Made by a program: the position numbers and the translations under genes. The notes beneath the pieces are model-generated. The model was not told the DNA's origin and searched no databases. It saw only the letters and a list, made by a program, of their open reading frames with translations. From assembly GCF_030285925.1 (NCBI RefSeq), contig NZ_CP127251.1, positions 62,001 through 126,000 on the forward strand: DNA of 64,000 bases. Reading direction: 5' to 3'. This DNA comes from Devosia sp. YIM 151766. GTDB lineage: Bacteria > Pseudomonadota > Alphaproteobacteria > Rhizobiales > Devosiaceae. The first letter of the stretch is position 1; each line of letters begins with the position of its first letter. This document shows positions 18,792 to 28,948 of the stretch, in pieces.

Positions 18792-21700
18792 GCGATCGTG
18801 GCCTGCTCGAAATCCCCTTCGATACCAGGACCAGCCAGGGCCGGGCCAGCGATCCGGATTATTCGATCTGGGTGGAGGCCAATGCCGGTTCGGGCAAGAC
18901 CTATGTGCTAACCCACCGTGTCTTAAGGCTTTTATTGGCCGGCGTGCGGCCGCAATCGATCCTCTGCCTGACCTATACCAAGGCGGCGGCGGCGGAGATG
19001 CGCAAGCGCGTCGGGGCGCGGCTGGCGCAATGGGCGGTCGCCGACGAGGCAATATTACACAAGGATATCAGGGACTTGGTGGGTTCGGCGCCAAGCCCGG
19101 AAATGCTCGAGGATGCACGGACGCTGTTCGCGCGGGCGCTGGAGACGCCGGGGGGGCTGCGGATCCTGACCATCCATGCCTTCTGCGAAGCGGTGCTGCA
19201 CCGCTTTCCCATCGAGGCCGGGGTGCCGTTCGACTTCGCCGTCATCGAAGACGAACGGCAGGTGCAGATGGTGCTGTCGGCGCGGGAAAGTGTTCTGGCG
19301 GAAGGACTTAGGGGCGGCGCCCATGCCGAGGCGGTCGAGACGCTGTTCGGGCTGATGAGCGACGATGCCATCGCCAAATCCATCAATTCGGCGCTGGGCG
19401 AAGGGGCGCGGCTGAAGCCGGTTCTGGCCGATGTGCCAGCCGCCAAGGCGCGGTTACGGCACCTGGTGGGCTATGATGGGGAGCCACCGGATTCTATCCG
19501 CGAGCGGCTTGTTGCTAACAGATTGTTAACCCCAGGCGTCACCCGGATGCTGATCGAGCGCCTCAATGGCGATCCGGGGGGAAACCGGCGCTGCACCGAC
19601 CTGCTGGCGCGGCTCGATCCCGAGCATCCGACCGTGGATGGACTGCGCGCCGCCTTCTTTACCGGCGAGGGAAAACCGCGCGCGGCGCTGATGACCAAGA
19701 AGGAGGTCGAGGCTCATCCCGACCTGCACGAACTGCTGCTGGCCGAGCAGGCGCGGCTGATCGGGCTCGATGCGGAACTGACCCGGGCGCGACTGGTCGA
19801 GCGCAGCGAGGCGGTGCTGGATGTCGTCGCCGCCATCCGGGCGCGCTATGACGCGGAGAAGCGCCGGCATGCTCTGCTCGATTTCGACGACCTGATCGAA
19901 AAGCTCGGCGATCTGTTCGATAATCGCGCCATCGCTCCCTGGGTGCAATACAAGCTCGATGCCGGCATCGACCATATCCTGGTCGATGAAAGCCAGGACA
20001 CCAATGCGCCGCAATGGCGGGTGGTGAAGGCGCTGGCCGAGGAATTCTTCTCCGGCGCCGGGGCGATGGACCGCCCGCGCTCGATTTTCGCCGTGGGCGA
20101 CCAGAAACAGTCGATCTATTCCTTCCAGGGCGCCCAGCCGGTTCTGTTCGCTCAGACCGGGCGGGAAATGGCGCGGCGGGCGCGCGAGGCGGCCCGACCC
20201 TTCGAGCAGGTCAGGCTCCATACCAGTTTCCGCACCCTGAGCGGCATTCTCGACGCCGTGGACCGGGTGACCGACCGCGAGGATATCAGGCTGGCCTTGC
20301 TGTCGCTGGATAAGGTCATCCACCAGGCGGCGCGGGTGCAGCAGGGGGGGCGCGTGACGCTGTGGCCCCCGGTGCAGGAAGCCCGGGCGGAGCGCGATAC
20401 CAGCCAATGGCCCAGGGAGCCGGTCGAGGCCGAGCAGAGCGCGGCGCGGCAGGTGGCGGTGCGGATCGCCCGCGAAATCAGGGCCTGGATCGATTCCGGC
20501 CGGATGCTGGGCGAGCGCCGGCGGGCGATCATCGCCGACGACGTGCTGATCCTGGTGCAGAAACGCGGGGCGTTCTTCCAGGAAATCATCCGCGCCCTGC
20601 GCGCCGAGAACCTGCCGACCCCCGGCGCCGACCGCCTGGCGGTGACCGGGCATATCGCCGTGCTCGACCTTCTGGCGCTGGTCGATGTGCTGCTCAATCC
20701 GGCCGACGATTTGCAATTGGCCGCCCTGCTGCGCTCGCCGCTCTTCGACATTTCCGAGGACGATCTCTACCATTTGGCCCATGGCCGGGCGAACGGCGAG
20801 ACGCTGCATGCGGCGCTTTTCGCCTCGGCCCTGCCGGTGGCGCAGGCGGCTTCCGGGCAATTGGCCCGCTGGGCCGGGCAGCTCGACCTGGAGCGGCCAT
20901 TCGAATTCCTGGCCGGGCTGCTCTATGCCGAAGGCGGGCTGCGCCGCTTCCACGCCCGGCTGGGCACCGAAGTGGACGAGGTGCTGTCCGAATTGCTGGA
21001 ACTGGCTTTGGCGCATGAGCAGAGCGGGCAGCCGTCATTGCAGGGCTTTGCTGTCGAATTGCGCCGCCGCTCGGTGAATATCAAGCGCGAACTGGCCGAA
21101 AGCGGCGGCGGGGTCAGGGTGATGACCGTGCATGGGGCCAAGGGGCTGGAGGCCCCGATCGTCATTCTCGCCGATGCCAGCGCCAAGCCCTCGGCGCAGA
21201 TGACCGGTAAGCCGGTCTATGTGCTCAACGAAGCGCCGGGCCCGCTGCTGGTCCAGGCCTCGGCCAAGGGCCAGCACGATGCGGCGACCTTGTTGGTCAA
21301 GGAAATGGCCGACGCGACCCTGGACGAGGAATATTGGCGCCGGCTCTATGTGGCCATGACCCGGGCCGAGGACGAGCTTTATGTCACCGGCACGCTGAGC
21401 GCCGCCAGCAAGGCCGAGACCCAGCTCGACGGCAGCTGGTACCAGGCCATCGAGCAGGCCTTGCAGCCGGACCTGACGCCGTTGCATGACGCGGCGGGCG
21501 CCGTTTCCGCCCTGGTCTATCCAGCGCCGGAAATGGCCTTGCATGCCGGCGCGCCGGCGCCGGCCGAGAAGCCCATGGCCCCGATCAGCGCCGATCCGGT
21601 GCCGGAGCCAGCCGTGGCGCCGCTGGTCTCGCCCTCGCGGGCCGGCGAGGCGGGAGGGGCGCCGCGCATCCTGCAGAGCCTCGCCGAACAGGCCCGCGAT

Positions 21701-22264
21701 GCCGAGGGCGCGCGCAAGCAGGGGCTGGCGTTGCATGCCTTGCTCCAGCATCTGGGCAAGGTGCGGCCGGCGGATTGGCCGCTGGTGGCGCCGCGGGCGC
21801 TGGAAACGCTGCTGCCCGATTATCCCGATCGTCACGAAGCGGTGATGGGCCGGGCCCTGTCGATCCTGTCGCGGCCCGAACTGGCGCATCTGTTCGGGCC
21901 CACCAGCCGGGCCGAAGTGCCCTTCCTGGTGCCGGCCTTGCGGCAGGGGGCACCGGTGCGCCTGCATGGCCGCATCGATTGCCTGGTGGTTGACGACTCA
22001 AGCGTGCTGGTGGTCGATTACAAGTCCGATGCGGCGCCGCCCCGGCATCCTGCCGACGTGCCGGGGAATTACCTGACCCAGCTGGGGCTTTATGCGCTGG
22101 TTGCAGGTCAGTTGTTCCCGGGCCGGGCGGTCTCCGCATCGATCCTGTGGACTGAACTGGAAACCTTGATGAATTTGCCGCCCGTTCTGCTGCAACAGGC
22201 CCGTTCGGGTTTTGCCCTGCGGCAAACAAGGCTTGAACCCGGGCTGGACTCACCCCAGCTTTAG
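18788..22264 (+). CDS. addA: double-strand break repair helicase AddA
   Basis: UvrD-family 3'-5' helicase with a C-terminal nuclease; acts with AddB. 1158 residues from a GTG at 18788, which overlaps the addB stop (GTGA) and has GGGGAGGA about 7 bases upstream. Helicase motifs: Walker [10 protein letters not shown] (30-38), motif II VDESQDT, motif [17 protein letters not shown], motif [12 protein letters not shown], motif [14 protein letters not shown]. The nuclease motif VVDYKSD is close to the C-terminus. Nothing missing. trxA follows after 116 bases. Confidence 0.96.
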   Translation: MSDRGLLEIPFDTRTSQGRASDPDYSIWVEANAGSGKTYVLTHRVLRLLLAGVRPQSILCLTYTKAAAAEMRKRVGARLAQWAVADEAILHKDIRDLVGSAPSPEMLEDARTLFARALETPGGLRILTIHAFCEAVLHRFPIEAGVPFDFAVIEDERQVQMVLSARESVLAEGLRGGAHAEAVETLFGLMSDDAIAKSINSALGEGARLKPVLADVPAAKARLRHLVGYDGEPPDSIRERLVANRLLTPGVTRMLIERLNGDPGGNRRCTDLLARLDPEHPTVDGLRAAFFTGEGKPRAALMTKKEVEAHPDLHELLLAEQARLIGLDAELTRARLVERSEAVLDVVAAIRARYDAEKRRHALLDFDDLIEKLGDLFDNRAIAPWVQYKLDAGIDHILVDESQDTNAPQWRVVKALAEEFFSGAGAMDRPRSIFAVGDQKQSIYSFQGAQPVLFAQTGREMARRAREAARPFEQVRLHTSFRTLSGILDAVDRVTDREDIRLALLSLDKVIHQAARVQQGGRVTLWPPVQEARAERDTSQWPREPVEAEQSAARQVAVRIAREIRAWIDSGRMLGERRRAIIADDVLILVQKRGAFFQEIIRALRAENLPTPGADRLAVTGHIAVLDLLALVDVLLNPADDLQLAALLRSPLFDISEDDLYHLAHGRANGETLHAALFASALPVAQAASGQLARWAGQLDLERPFEFLAGLLYAEGGLRRFHARLGTEVDEVLSELLELALAHEQSGQPSLQGFAVELRRRSVNIKRELAESGGGVRVMTVHGAKGLEAPIVILADASAKPSAQMTGKPVYVLNEAPGPLLVQASAKGQHDAATLLVKEMADATLDEEYWRRLYVAMTRAEDELYVTGTLSAASKAETQLDGSWYQAIEQALQPDLTPLHDAAGAVSALVYPAPEMALHAGAPAPAEKPMAPISADPVPEPAVAPLVSPSRAGEAGGAPRILQSLAEQARDAEGARKQGLALHALLQHLGKVRPADWPLVAPRALETLLPDYPDRHEAVMGRALSILSRPELAHLFGPTSRAEVPFLVPALRQGAPVRLHGRIDCLVVDDSSVLVVDYKSDAAPPRHPADVPGNYLTQLGLYALVAGQLFPGRAVSASILWTELETLMNLPPVLLQQARSGFALRQTRLEPGLDSPQL

Positions 22265-22285
22265 GGGCAAACAGACCGCCGCTTT

Positions 22286-22301
22286 CCGGGACTTGTCCCG
22301 G
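22286..22301. repeat. short palindrome between addA and trxA
   Basis: CCGGGAC and GTCCCGG face each other across TT. A single copy of a palindrome type that is common in intergenic DNA of these bacteria; no T-run follows. Confidence 0.5.
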
Positions 22302-22380
22302 ACCCAGATTTATCGCGTTTCGGGCGGCGGAAAGGCCCCTGGCCTCTGCCGGAAACGCCGCGACCAAGAAGGCACGAAAA

Positions 22381-22704
22381 ATGACCAAAGCCGTTTCCGA
22401 CGCCAATTTCGGCCAGGAAGTCCTCAATGCCAGCGAGCCCGTCCTCGTCGATTTCTGGGCCGAATGGTGCGGCCCCTGCCGGGCCATCGCCCCGGTGCTG
22501 GAGGAGCTCTCCACTGAGCTTGCCGGCAAGGTGAAGATCGTCAAGCTCAATGTCGATGAGAATCCCGGCATCGCTGCCCAATATGGCGTCCGCTCCATTC
22601 CCACCATGATCCTGTTCAAGGGCGGGGAAGCGGCCGACATGAAGATCGGCGCCGGCACCCCCAAGGCCGGCCTGAGCAAATGGCTGGAAGGCCACGCGGC
22701 CTGA
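22381..22704 (+). CDS. trxA: thioredoxin
   Basis: 107-residue cytosolic thioredoxin with active site WCGPC (Cys30, Cys33) and the cis-Pro loop RSIPTM. Reduces disulfides of ribonucleotide reductase, methionine sulfoxide reductase and others. Starts at ATG 22381; the upstream GAAGGCACGAAAA gives a moderate ribosome site. Placed directly after addA as in related genomes. Ends in a strong terminator. Confidence 0.97.
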   Translation: MTKAVSDANFGQEVLNASEPVLVDFWAEWCGPCRAIAPVLEELSTELAGKVKIVKLNVDENPGIAAQYGVRSIPTMILFKGGEAADMKIGAGTPKAGLSKWLEGHAA

Positions 22705-22729
22705 GGGCACGGACGTTTCGCATGTTCGG

Positions 22730-22758
22730 CACCGCCGGGGAAACCCGGCGGTGTTTTT
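22730..22758 (+). terminator. intrinsic terminator of trxA
   Basis: Perfect 10-bp stem CACCGCCGGG / CCCGGCGGTG with a GAAA loop followed by TTTTT, 26 bases after the stop. Confidence 0.95.
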
Positions 22759-23216
22759 GCTTCGGGGGTATGGAGAGGTTGCGGGAAGTGGCGTTCTTGG
22801 TGCGTGGGTGCTGCGGTTCCTGCACATCCGGGAGCCTCGCCCTCGCTCCGCCATCCCCATTCTCAATCCCTCCCCTCAAGGAGGAGGGACGCGAAGGGGC
22901 CGCCGGCTCTTTCCCCGCGCTCGCCATCCTCAGACGTCATGGCGTCGCGGCCACGGAGCCACCGACCTCGCCCTTCGACAAGCTCAGGGTGAGGTCTACG
23001 AGAAATATGTGCGGCTCTGGCCCAATATTACCACTCGGAGGCATCATCCACTAACCCCGCAAGGCTTCATGCTCCGACGCCCCTCAAACTTCATGGTGAG
23101 CTTGTCGAACCATGAGGTCGCGGCCACGGTGCCGCCCGGAAACCGCTCGCTTCGCCGCTGGCCTTTTCAATCCTGTCATCGCCGGGCTACAAAGCCGGTC
23201 ACGAAATGGGACGACA
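22759..23216. repeat. gene-free stretch with inverted pair of repeat family C
   Basis: No gene with plausible start or codon pattern lies here. It holds an inverted pair of family C: GACCTCGCCCTTCGACAAGC starting at 22964 and, in the other orientation, TGGTGAGCTTGTCGAACCAT at 23093-23112, so the two arms are about 100 bases apart. A weak match to family D (CCTCCCC...GGAGG) is at about 22867-22890. The inserted repeats explain why the spacer is long; pncB's promoter must be in or near its end. Confidence 0.65.
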
Positions 23217-24524
23217 ATGGCTACTTTCACCGATATTGCCCGCCGGGTTTACAATCATACCTGGAAGCTCGATCCGATCGTGCGCTCGCTGCTCGATACG
23301 GATTTCTACAAGCTCTTGATGATGCAGATGATCTGGGGGCTCTATCCCCAGGTCGAGGCGACGTTCAGCCTGATCAACCGCACCCGCTCGGTGCGGCTGG
23401 CCGAGGAGATCGATATCGAGGAATTGCGGGCCCAGCTCGATCATTGCCGCACCCTGCGCCTGTCCAAGAAGGAAATGATCTGGCTGGCGGGCAATACCTT
23501 TTACGGCTCCAAGCAGATTTTCCAGCCCGGCTTCCTGCGCTGGCTGGAAAATTTCCAGCTGCCCGAATATCGGCTGGAGCAGCGCGACGGGCAATTCGTG
23601 CTGGAATTTCCAGGGCTCTGGGTCGAGACCACGATGTGGGAAATCCCGGCGCTCGCCATCATCAACGAAATGCGCTCGCGGGCGGCGATGAAGCGCTATG
23701 GCCCGTTCACGCTCGACGTGCTCTATGCCCGGGCCAAGGCGCGGATGTGGGAAAAGGTCGAGCGGCTGCAAAAGCTGCCGGACCTCAAGATTTCCGATTT
23801 CGGCACAAGACGCCGCCATTCCTTCCTCTGGCAGCGCTGGTGCGTCGAGGCGCTCAAGGAAGGCATCGGCGCCAATATGACCGGCACCTCCAATGTCAAG
23901 CTGGCAATGGACAACGACCTCGAGGCCCTGGGCACCAATGCGCATGAATTGCCCATGGTGCTGGCGGCCCTGGCTCGCTCCGACGAGGAATTGCGCGAGG
24001 CGCCCTATCGGGTCCTGCAGGACTGGAAGAGTTATTATGGCGGCAATCTGCTGATCGTTCTGCCCGATGCTTTCGGTACCGACGCCTTCCTGCGCGATGC
24101 GCCCGACTGGGTGGCCGACTGGACCGGCTTCCGCCCCGACAGCGCCCCGGCCATCGAGGGCGGCGAGAAGATCATCGACTTCTGGAAGGCGCGCGGCCGC
24201 GACCCGGCGGAGAAATTGCTGATCTTTTCCGACGGCCTGGATGTCGACATGATCGAGGAAGCCTATCTGCATTTCGACGGCAAGGTGCGGATGAGCTTCG
24301 GCTGGGGCACCAATCTGACCAATGACTTCGAGGATTGTGCCCCCGATCCCAATCCGGGGCTCAAGCCGATTTCCATCGTCGCCAAAGTCTCCGAGGCCAA
24401 TGGCCGCGCGGCGGTCAAGCTCTCCGACAATCCGGCCAAGGCCACCGGCGACGACGCGGAAATCGAACGCTATCTGCGGGTTTTCGGCGATACCGGGAGA
24501 GTGGAATATGCGGTCAAGGTCTAG
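23217..24524 (+). CDS. pncB: nicotinate phosphoribosyltransferase
   Basis: NAD salvage: converts nicotinate and PRPP to nicotinate mononucleotide, with ATP. 435 residues from the ATG at 23217 ([32 protein letters not shown]), the usual N-terminus; the longer frame upstream is repeat-derived. Key segments: [36 protein letters not shown] (with the GT and SN residues of the phosphate site) and FSDGLDVD. The stop TAG shares the palindromic CTAG with the stop of the convergent LysR gene. Confidence 0.96.
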   Translation: MATFTDIARRVYNHTWKLDPIVRSLLDTDFYKLLMMQMIWGLYPQVEATFSLINRTRSVRLAEEIDIEELRAQLDHCRTLRLSKKEMIWLAGNTFYGSKQIFQPGFLRWLENFQLPEYRLEQRDGQFVLEFPGLWVETTMWEIPALAIINEMRSRAAMKRYGPFTLDVLYARAKARMWEKVERLQKLPDLKISDFGTRRRHSFLWQRWCVEALKEGIGANMTGTSNVKLAMDNDLEALGTNAHELPMVLAALARSDEELREAPYRVLQDWKSYYGGNLLIVLPDAFGTDAFLRDAPDWVADWTGFRPDSAPAIEGGEKIIDFWKARGRDPAEKLLIFSDGLDVDMIEEAYLHFDGKVRMSFGWGTNLTNDFEDCAPDPNPGLKPISIVAKVSEANGRAAVKLSDNPAKATGDDAEIERYLRVFGDTGRVEYAVKV

Positions 24525-25447
24525 ACGCTGCTAGGCGGCGCAACCGGATCCTGGGTGTCCAGGACAAATTTCCAGAACTCCTCGGCGACCTGTCCCAGGG
24601 GGGAGCGGGGCCTGAACAGCCGCACCTCCATGGGAATGGACCATTTCGGTCCACCGGCCTCGCCTAATAGCTTCTGATCCAGTTCGGCCCGCACCACCCC
24701 TTCGGGCACCCAGGCAACGCCACGCCCCTCCAATGCCAGGCCGAGCAGCAGCGCCAGATGAGATTCAGCGATCGGCTCGAGGCGGGGGCGCACAGTGGCG
24801 ATATCGAAAACCGAGCGGAAGATGCGCCCGAGGCCGGCGGGCCCATCATAGGCCAGCAAGGGAATGGTTTGGTTCGATGAGGCGTCCATAGAATAGAGCG
24901 GCTTGCCATCGGGACCCAGCGCGGAAACCGGTATCAGGCGGTCCGTGCGGATGCAGGTGGACATGAAAGCGTCGTCCGTGAGCCGCCAGGGCATGCCTTC
25001 CAGGTAATGGCACAGCAGGAACTGGGCCTCGCCCTGCAGCATGCTCTGTTCACATGCCTGCACGCTGTTCGAGATCAGATTAACGGCTCCGAGCGCCGTT
25101 TGGGTGGCAATCGAGCGCAGCCAGATCGGAAAAAAGCTAAGCGAAAGGACCTGCGTGGTGGCAAAGCGCAGGGTCTGGTGCTGCTGCTGGCCGGCCATGC
25201 GCGCGGCCTGCCGGCCTTCCTCGACGCGGCGCGGCAATTCCTCCGCATAGGTCCGGAAAGCCTGCCCCGCCGGAGTAAGGACAATCGGGTGGGACCGGCG
25301 ATCCACCAGCGGCTGGCCGATCCATTCTTCCAGCAGCCTGATGCGACGACTAAAGGCCGGCTGGGTAACGTTGCGGGTTTCTGCCGCACGGGAGAAGTTT
25401 CCGGTTTTCGCCAGGGCTGCGAAGTCCGAAAGCCAAGTAAGATCCAT
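24521..25447 (-). CDS. LysR family transcriptional regulator
   Basis: 308 residues from the ATG at 25447 ([22 protein letters not shown]). The winged helix-turn-helix is residues 1-62 with [20 protein letters not shown] as the recognition segment; the rest is the two-lobed effector domain. It is divergent from the enolase/ABC-importer operon, with a symmetrical T-N11-A site in its own leader, so it very likely controls that operon and itself. The effector is probably the transported compound or a product of the enolase. Ends tail to tail with pncB. Confidence 0.93.
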   Translation of the reverse strand: MDLTWLSDFAALAKTGNFSRAAETRNVTQPAFSRRIRLLEEWIGQPLVDRRSHPIVLTPAGQAFRTYAEELPRRVEEGRQAARMAGQQQHQTLRFATTQVLSLSFFPIWLRSIATQTALGAVNLISNSVQACEQSMLQGEAQFLLCHYLEGMPWRLTDDAFMSTCIRTDRLIPVSALGPDGKPLYSMDASSNQTIPLLAYDGPAGLGRIFRSVFDIATVRPRLEPIAESHLALLLGLALEGRGVAWVPEGVVRAELDQKLLGEAGGPKWSIPMEVRLFRPRSPLGQVAEEFWKFVLDTQDPVAPPSSV

Positions 25448-25475
25448 GACTAAGCCTAGCCTGCATAATTGTATC

Positions 25476-25498
25476 GGCAATCGGCATTGGCCATTGCC
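25476..25498. promoter_or_regulatory. LysR-type operator candidate (GGCAAT-N11-ATTGCC)
   Basis: GGCAAT at 25476-25481 and ATTGCC at 25493-25498 are exact reverse complements separated by 11 bases, which gives the T-N11-A core with full dyad symmetry typical of LysR-regulator binding sites. It lies 29 bases upstream of the lysR start and 232 bases upstream of the enolase start. The rest of the 282-base spacer (25448-25729) has no gene; half-sites for activation nearer the enolase are not obvious. Confidence 0.6.
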
Positions 25499-25729
25499 AT
25501 GGTCGCCCAGATAGTAGGGGGCAGTCGCAGACGTGGCAAGAAATCGCCAAGGTGCGAAGTCGGAGGAAAGTCCCGTCCAGCCGGTTCGTTGCGTCGGTAG
25601 GCGTATATCCGGTTGGTACAGGCACCGGGCTTCGTCGGTCCTTTCCGCACTTCAAGATTTGCACCGGTCGCCAGAAATTCTGGCGGCGGCTTCGTGATGT
25701 GACGCCCACGGCAAGCAAAGAGGCCCATA

Positions 25730-26818
25730 ATGACGATTAAATCGGCGCGGGTAACCGCTTACTCCGCACCCTATGACGAACCCATCACCAATGGGCTTTA
25801 TACCTATACGCATACCGAGATGGTGGTGGTCGAGCTGGAGCTGGCGTCCGGCGTCACCGGACTTGGCTGGACCCATGGCGGCAGGATCGTCTATGAGGCG
25901 GCCAAGGAAGTGGCAGCCGTTGTCGTCGGCCAGCCGCTGAACACCGAACGCATCTGGAAGATGATCTATCGGCCCAAGATCTTTGGTCGCCGCGGACTGG
26001 CTACGCGTGCCATCAGCGCGGTTGATATCGCGGTGTGGGACGCCATCGGCAAGGAAACCGGCCGCTCGGTGCACCAGATGCTGGGTGGCTACCGCGACAG
26101 TGTTCCGGCTTATGTGGCTGGCGGCTATTATGGCAAAGGCAAGGGGCTGGACGGGCTGCAGCAGGAAGTCAGCGGCAAGGTTTCGACCGGAGCCAAGGCA
26201 ATCAAGATGAAGATCGGCGCCGTTTCGATCGCCGAGGATGTCGCGCGCATCGATGCCGTGCGCGAAGCCGTCGGCCCCGGCGTCGATGTGCTGGTGGACG
26301 CCAACAATGCCTATTCGCGCCTCGACGCGCTCAAGATGGCTCGTCACCTGGAAGAGAGAAACATTTTCTGGTTCGAGGAGCCGTTGTCGCCGGAGGACAA
26401 TCAAGGCGCCGCCGATCTGGTCAAGCGTACGGATGTGCCCATCGCGCTCGGCGAAAACGAATATACCATTACCGGCTTCCGTGAATTGGTCGATGCCGGT
26501 GCCGCCGACGTGCTCAATGCCGATGCGCAGATTCTCGGCGGCATCACCGAATGGCAGAAATGCGTGCACTATGCCGACGCCAACCACATCCCCGTGGCGC
26601 CTCACGGTGACCAGGAAATCCATGTTCACCTGGTAGCGGCCGTGCCCAATGGCCTCGTCGTGGAATATTACGACAACGGTCTCAATTCCCTGAAGGACGT
26701 CATGTTCAAGCAGCAGCTTGAACTCAATGCGGACGGCTCGATCTCCGCGCCAACCAGGCCCGGCCTCGGTTTCGACCTCAATCACGCAGCGCTCGAGAAG
26801 TTCCGCGTTCAAGACTAA
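25730..26818 (+). CDS. mandelate racemase / muconate lactonizing enzyme family protein
   Basis: 362-residue enolase-superfamily enzyme that abstracts a proton alpha to a carboxylate. Capping domain is about 1-120, TIM barrel 125-330. Catalytic pattern of the mandelate racemase subgroup is complete: base Lys159-x-Lys161 (KMK), metal ligands Asp190 (VDANN), Glu216 (FEEP) and Glu242 (GENE), and the Asp265/His292 dyad (NADAQ, APHGD). Most such members are acid-sugar dehydratases. It is the first gene of an operon with an ABC importer and is divergent from a LysR gene, so the importer probably brings in its substrate, likely a sugar acid or other alpha-hydroxy acid. Exact substrate unassigned. ATG start. 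Confidence 0.93.
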   Translation: MTIKSARVTAYSAPYDEPITNGLYTYTHTEMVVVELELASGVTGLGWTHGGRIVYEAAKEVAAVVVGQPLNTERIWKMIYRPKIFGRRGLATRAISAVDIAVWDAIGKETGRSVHQMLGGYRDSVPAYVAGGYYGKGKGLDGLQQEVSGKVSTGAKAIKMKIGAVSIAEDVARIDAVREAVGPGVDVLVDANNAYSRLDALKMARHLEERNIFWFEEPLSPEDNQGAADLVKRTDVPIALGENEYTITGFRELVDAGAADVLNADAQILGGITEWQKCVHYADANHIPVAPHGDQEIHVHLVAAVPNGLVVEYYDNGLNSLKDVMFKQQLELNADGSISAPTRPGLGFDLNHAALEKFRVQD

Positions 26819-26822
26819 CATC

Positions 26823-26852
26823 AGCCGGCGCCATTTCTCGATGGCGCTGGCT
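26823..26852 (+). promoter_or_regulatory. intercistronic hairpin before the binding-protein gene
   Basis: AGCCGGCGCCAT pairs with ATGGCGCTGGCT (12 bp with one G-U pair), loop TTCTCG. There is no T-run, and the ribosome site TGGAGGAG follows. Such stem-loops often stabilise the binding-protein part of ABC operon mRNA or limit decay; that role is inference. Confidence 0.5.
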
Positions 26853-26872
26853 CCTTATCCTGGAGGAGCATC

Positions 26873-27991
26873 ATGAAATATCCTTACATCCTGGCTGCCC
26901 TAACCCTGACCCTGGGCCTTTCCGCCTCAGCATTGGCGCAAGATTCCACACCCGAAATCGGTCCCGAGCTGATCGTCTATACCGGCACCGGGCTGCCGAC
27001 TGACCTCGCCGATGCGCTGGTACAGCCCTTTGCCGATTACATGGATGAGACCTATGGCGTGCCGGTCAACGTACGCACCGTGCCCGGCGCGATTCCGCAG
27101 TCCTGGCTGACGCTGCAGACCGAATGGCCCAATCCGACGGGCGACGTCTATCTGCTCTACAATCAGAATGTGAAAGAGGGAATCGGCCTGGGTTACTGGG
27201 TCAATCTCCAGGACCAGTATTCTGCCGAGGAATGGTCAACCTTTGACGCTGACGCATTGGCGGCCATGGACCTTGAAGGCTATGCCGTGCCGATGGATAT
27301 CTCGGCCTGGGTCCTTGCCGTGCAAAATTCGCTCGACGCCGGCGCTGTGACCTCCGTCGCCGATCTTGCCAAGCCCGAATTTGCTGGCCGCGTCACCTTC
27401 GACTCCGCGCTTTCTGTCGCCAGCGGATATAACGCCATCGCCTCGGCGGCCGCCATTCGTGGCGATGACTGGCGCAGCTGGTTCGTTGACGGCAAGTTTG
27501 ATGAAGCGGCGGCCCGCCCCACATTCGAGCTGGTGGCGAGCTGGGCCGACAATGCCCTGACCTTGACCCAGGGATCGGGCTCGATATCGCCGCTATTGCG
27601 GCGCGGCGAGGCGCTCGTCTCGGCCTGGTGGTGGCACAATGTCATGGCGGAAGTCGCCGCCGGCACGCCCATTCATGCGGTCGAGCCCAGCGAGGGCGTC
27701 GTCTCCGTGGTTCAAGCGAGCCCGGTGATTTCCTCCGCCTCGCGCAATCCGGTCGCAGCCATTGAATGGGTCAAATTCTATCAATCGTCCGTGGCGACGG
27801 AAGCTGCCAAGACGCTCAACTATTACAATCGCGTACCGCGCAGCAACGAAGAAGCATCGCCGGAATGGGCCGAATTCGCTGCGCGCGCCAACTTCCTCTA
27901 CATGGATGAGTTCCGGGCGACGATGCTTGACCCTGCCTACAATGTCGAGGTGCTCGACCTCTACAACCGTGTCGTCATCCAAGGGCAGTAA
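26873..27991 (+). CDS. ABC transporter substrate-binding protein
   Basis: 372-residue periplasmic binding protein of the iron/thiamine/polyamine-like (extracellular family 1) group. Signal peptide at 1-22 with cleavage expected after ALA (residues 20-22) before QDSTPE. Mature part starts with the LIVYTGTGLP strand common to this group. A strong GGAGGA precedes the ATG. Second gene of the enolase operon. The ligand is not predictable from the group name: members bind Fe(III), thiamine, phosphonates, polyamines or sugars. Together with the enolase a carboxylate or sugar-acid ligand is more likely than iron. Confidence 0.9.
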   Translation: MKYPYILAALTLTLGLSASALAQDSTPEIGPELIVYTGTGLPTDLADALVQPFADYMDETYGVPVNVRTVPGAIPQSWLTLQTEWPNPTGDVYLLYNQNVKEGIGLGYWVNLQDQYSAEEWSTFDADALAAMDLEGYAVPMDISAWVLAVQNSLDAGAVTSVADLAKPEFAGRVTFDSALSVASGYNAIASAAAIRGDDWRSWFVDGKFDEAAARPTFELVASWADNALTLTQGSGSISPLLRRGEALVSAWWWHNVMAEVAAGTPIHAVEPSEGVVSVVQASPVISSASRNPVAAIEWVKFYQSSVATEAAKTLNYYNRVPRSNEEASPEWAEFAARANFLYMDEFRATMLDPAYNVEVLDLYNRVVIQGQ

Positions 27992-28018
27992 CTTCAAGTC
28001 GGGCGCGGATTTTAGCTA

Positions 28019-28948
28019 ATGAACGACATGATCACATCGCATTCGCCAGGCCTTTCCGCGCCTGAAGACGACAATGAGGGGCGGCGCACGGCGCGCCGCC
28101 GCCTCGGCCGGGAAAAGCTGTTCTACCGGCTGCTGACCGTGCCGGCGCTGGGCATTATCTCATTGGTCGCCATTGTGCCCATGCTGCTGCTTCTGGTCGG
28201 CAGCCTGCGTGAGCAGCGGTCGGGAGCGTTCACTCTCGACAATTATCTCAACACGCTGGGCAATGGCTTCTTCATGCGCACGCTGGCCACCACCATTGCC
28301 ATGGCTGGCGGCGTTACCATCGTCTCCATCTTCATGGCCTTGCCATTGGCCTACCTGCTGGCGCGCCGGACCATGCTGCGCAATATCATCATGCCGATTA
28401 TCACGGTCCCGCGCATGCTGCCCTTCGTGGTAATCGGCTATGCCATGATCCTGCTGCTGGCCCCGATGACCGGCGTGGCCAATCGCGTTCTGATGAGCTT
28501 GGGTATCCTGGACCAGCCGGCCTTCATCCTTTTCGACTGGCCCGGCCAGGCCATTGCTTTCGGCTATAACGGCGTGGTCGTTGCGACTGCGGTGCTCACC
28601 GGCGTATTGATGTCGGTCGATCCGCAACTCGAGGACGCGGCCGTCAGTATGGGCGCCAATCGCTTGCGCGCATTTTTCGCCGTCACCGTGCCCTTGGCTA
28701 TCCCGGGGATCATCGCGGCCAGCGCCCTGATCTTCACTTCGGTCGTCACCGCCTATGCCATCCCGGTCATGCTCAATGGCCGCGTTCCCTACATGATTTC
28801 TCTGCTGATCTCAGCCAATCTGCTGACGCTGCAGCAGCAGAACCTGGCTTATGCGCAGGCGATCATTGTTTCCGTTCTGGCCATCGGCGTCACCGCCACG
28901 GGCCAGATCGTCCTATCCCGCTATGGGCAACGTGGAGGCAATCAATGA
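28019..28948 (+). CDS. ABC transporter permease (first)
   Basis: 309 residues: a basic cytoplasmic N-terminus and about six membrane helices (starting around residue 42), with the EAA loop LEDAAVSMGANRLRAFFAVTVPLAIPGI that contacts the ATPase. Same type as PotB. ATG at 28019 (a second in-frame ATG at 28028). Its stop overlaps the next gene's ATG (ATGA), so the two permeases are translationally coupled and form the heterodimeric channel. Confidence 0.92.
   Translation: MNDMITSHSPGLSAPEDDNEGRRTARRRLGREKLFYRLLTVPALGIISLVAIVPMLLLLVGSLREQRSGAFTLDNYLNTLGNGFFMRTLATTIAMAGGVTIVSIFMALPLAYLLARRTMLRNIIMPIITVPRMLPFVVIGYAMILLLAPMTGVANRVLMSLGILDQPAFILFDWPGQAIAFGYNGVVVATAVLTGVLMSVDPQLEDAAVSMGANRLRAFFAVTVPLAIPGIIAASALIFTSVVTAYAIPVMLNGRVPYMISLLISANLLTLQQQNLAYAQAIIVSVLAIGVTATGQIVLSRYGQRGGNQ

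Noticed and set aside
22751..23947. Open frame of 398 codons starting in the trxA-pncB spacer
   Set aside because: First part is translated repeat DNA and the second part is an out-of-frame shadow of pncB.
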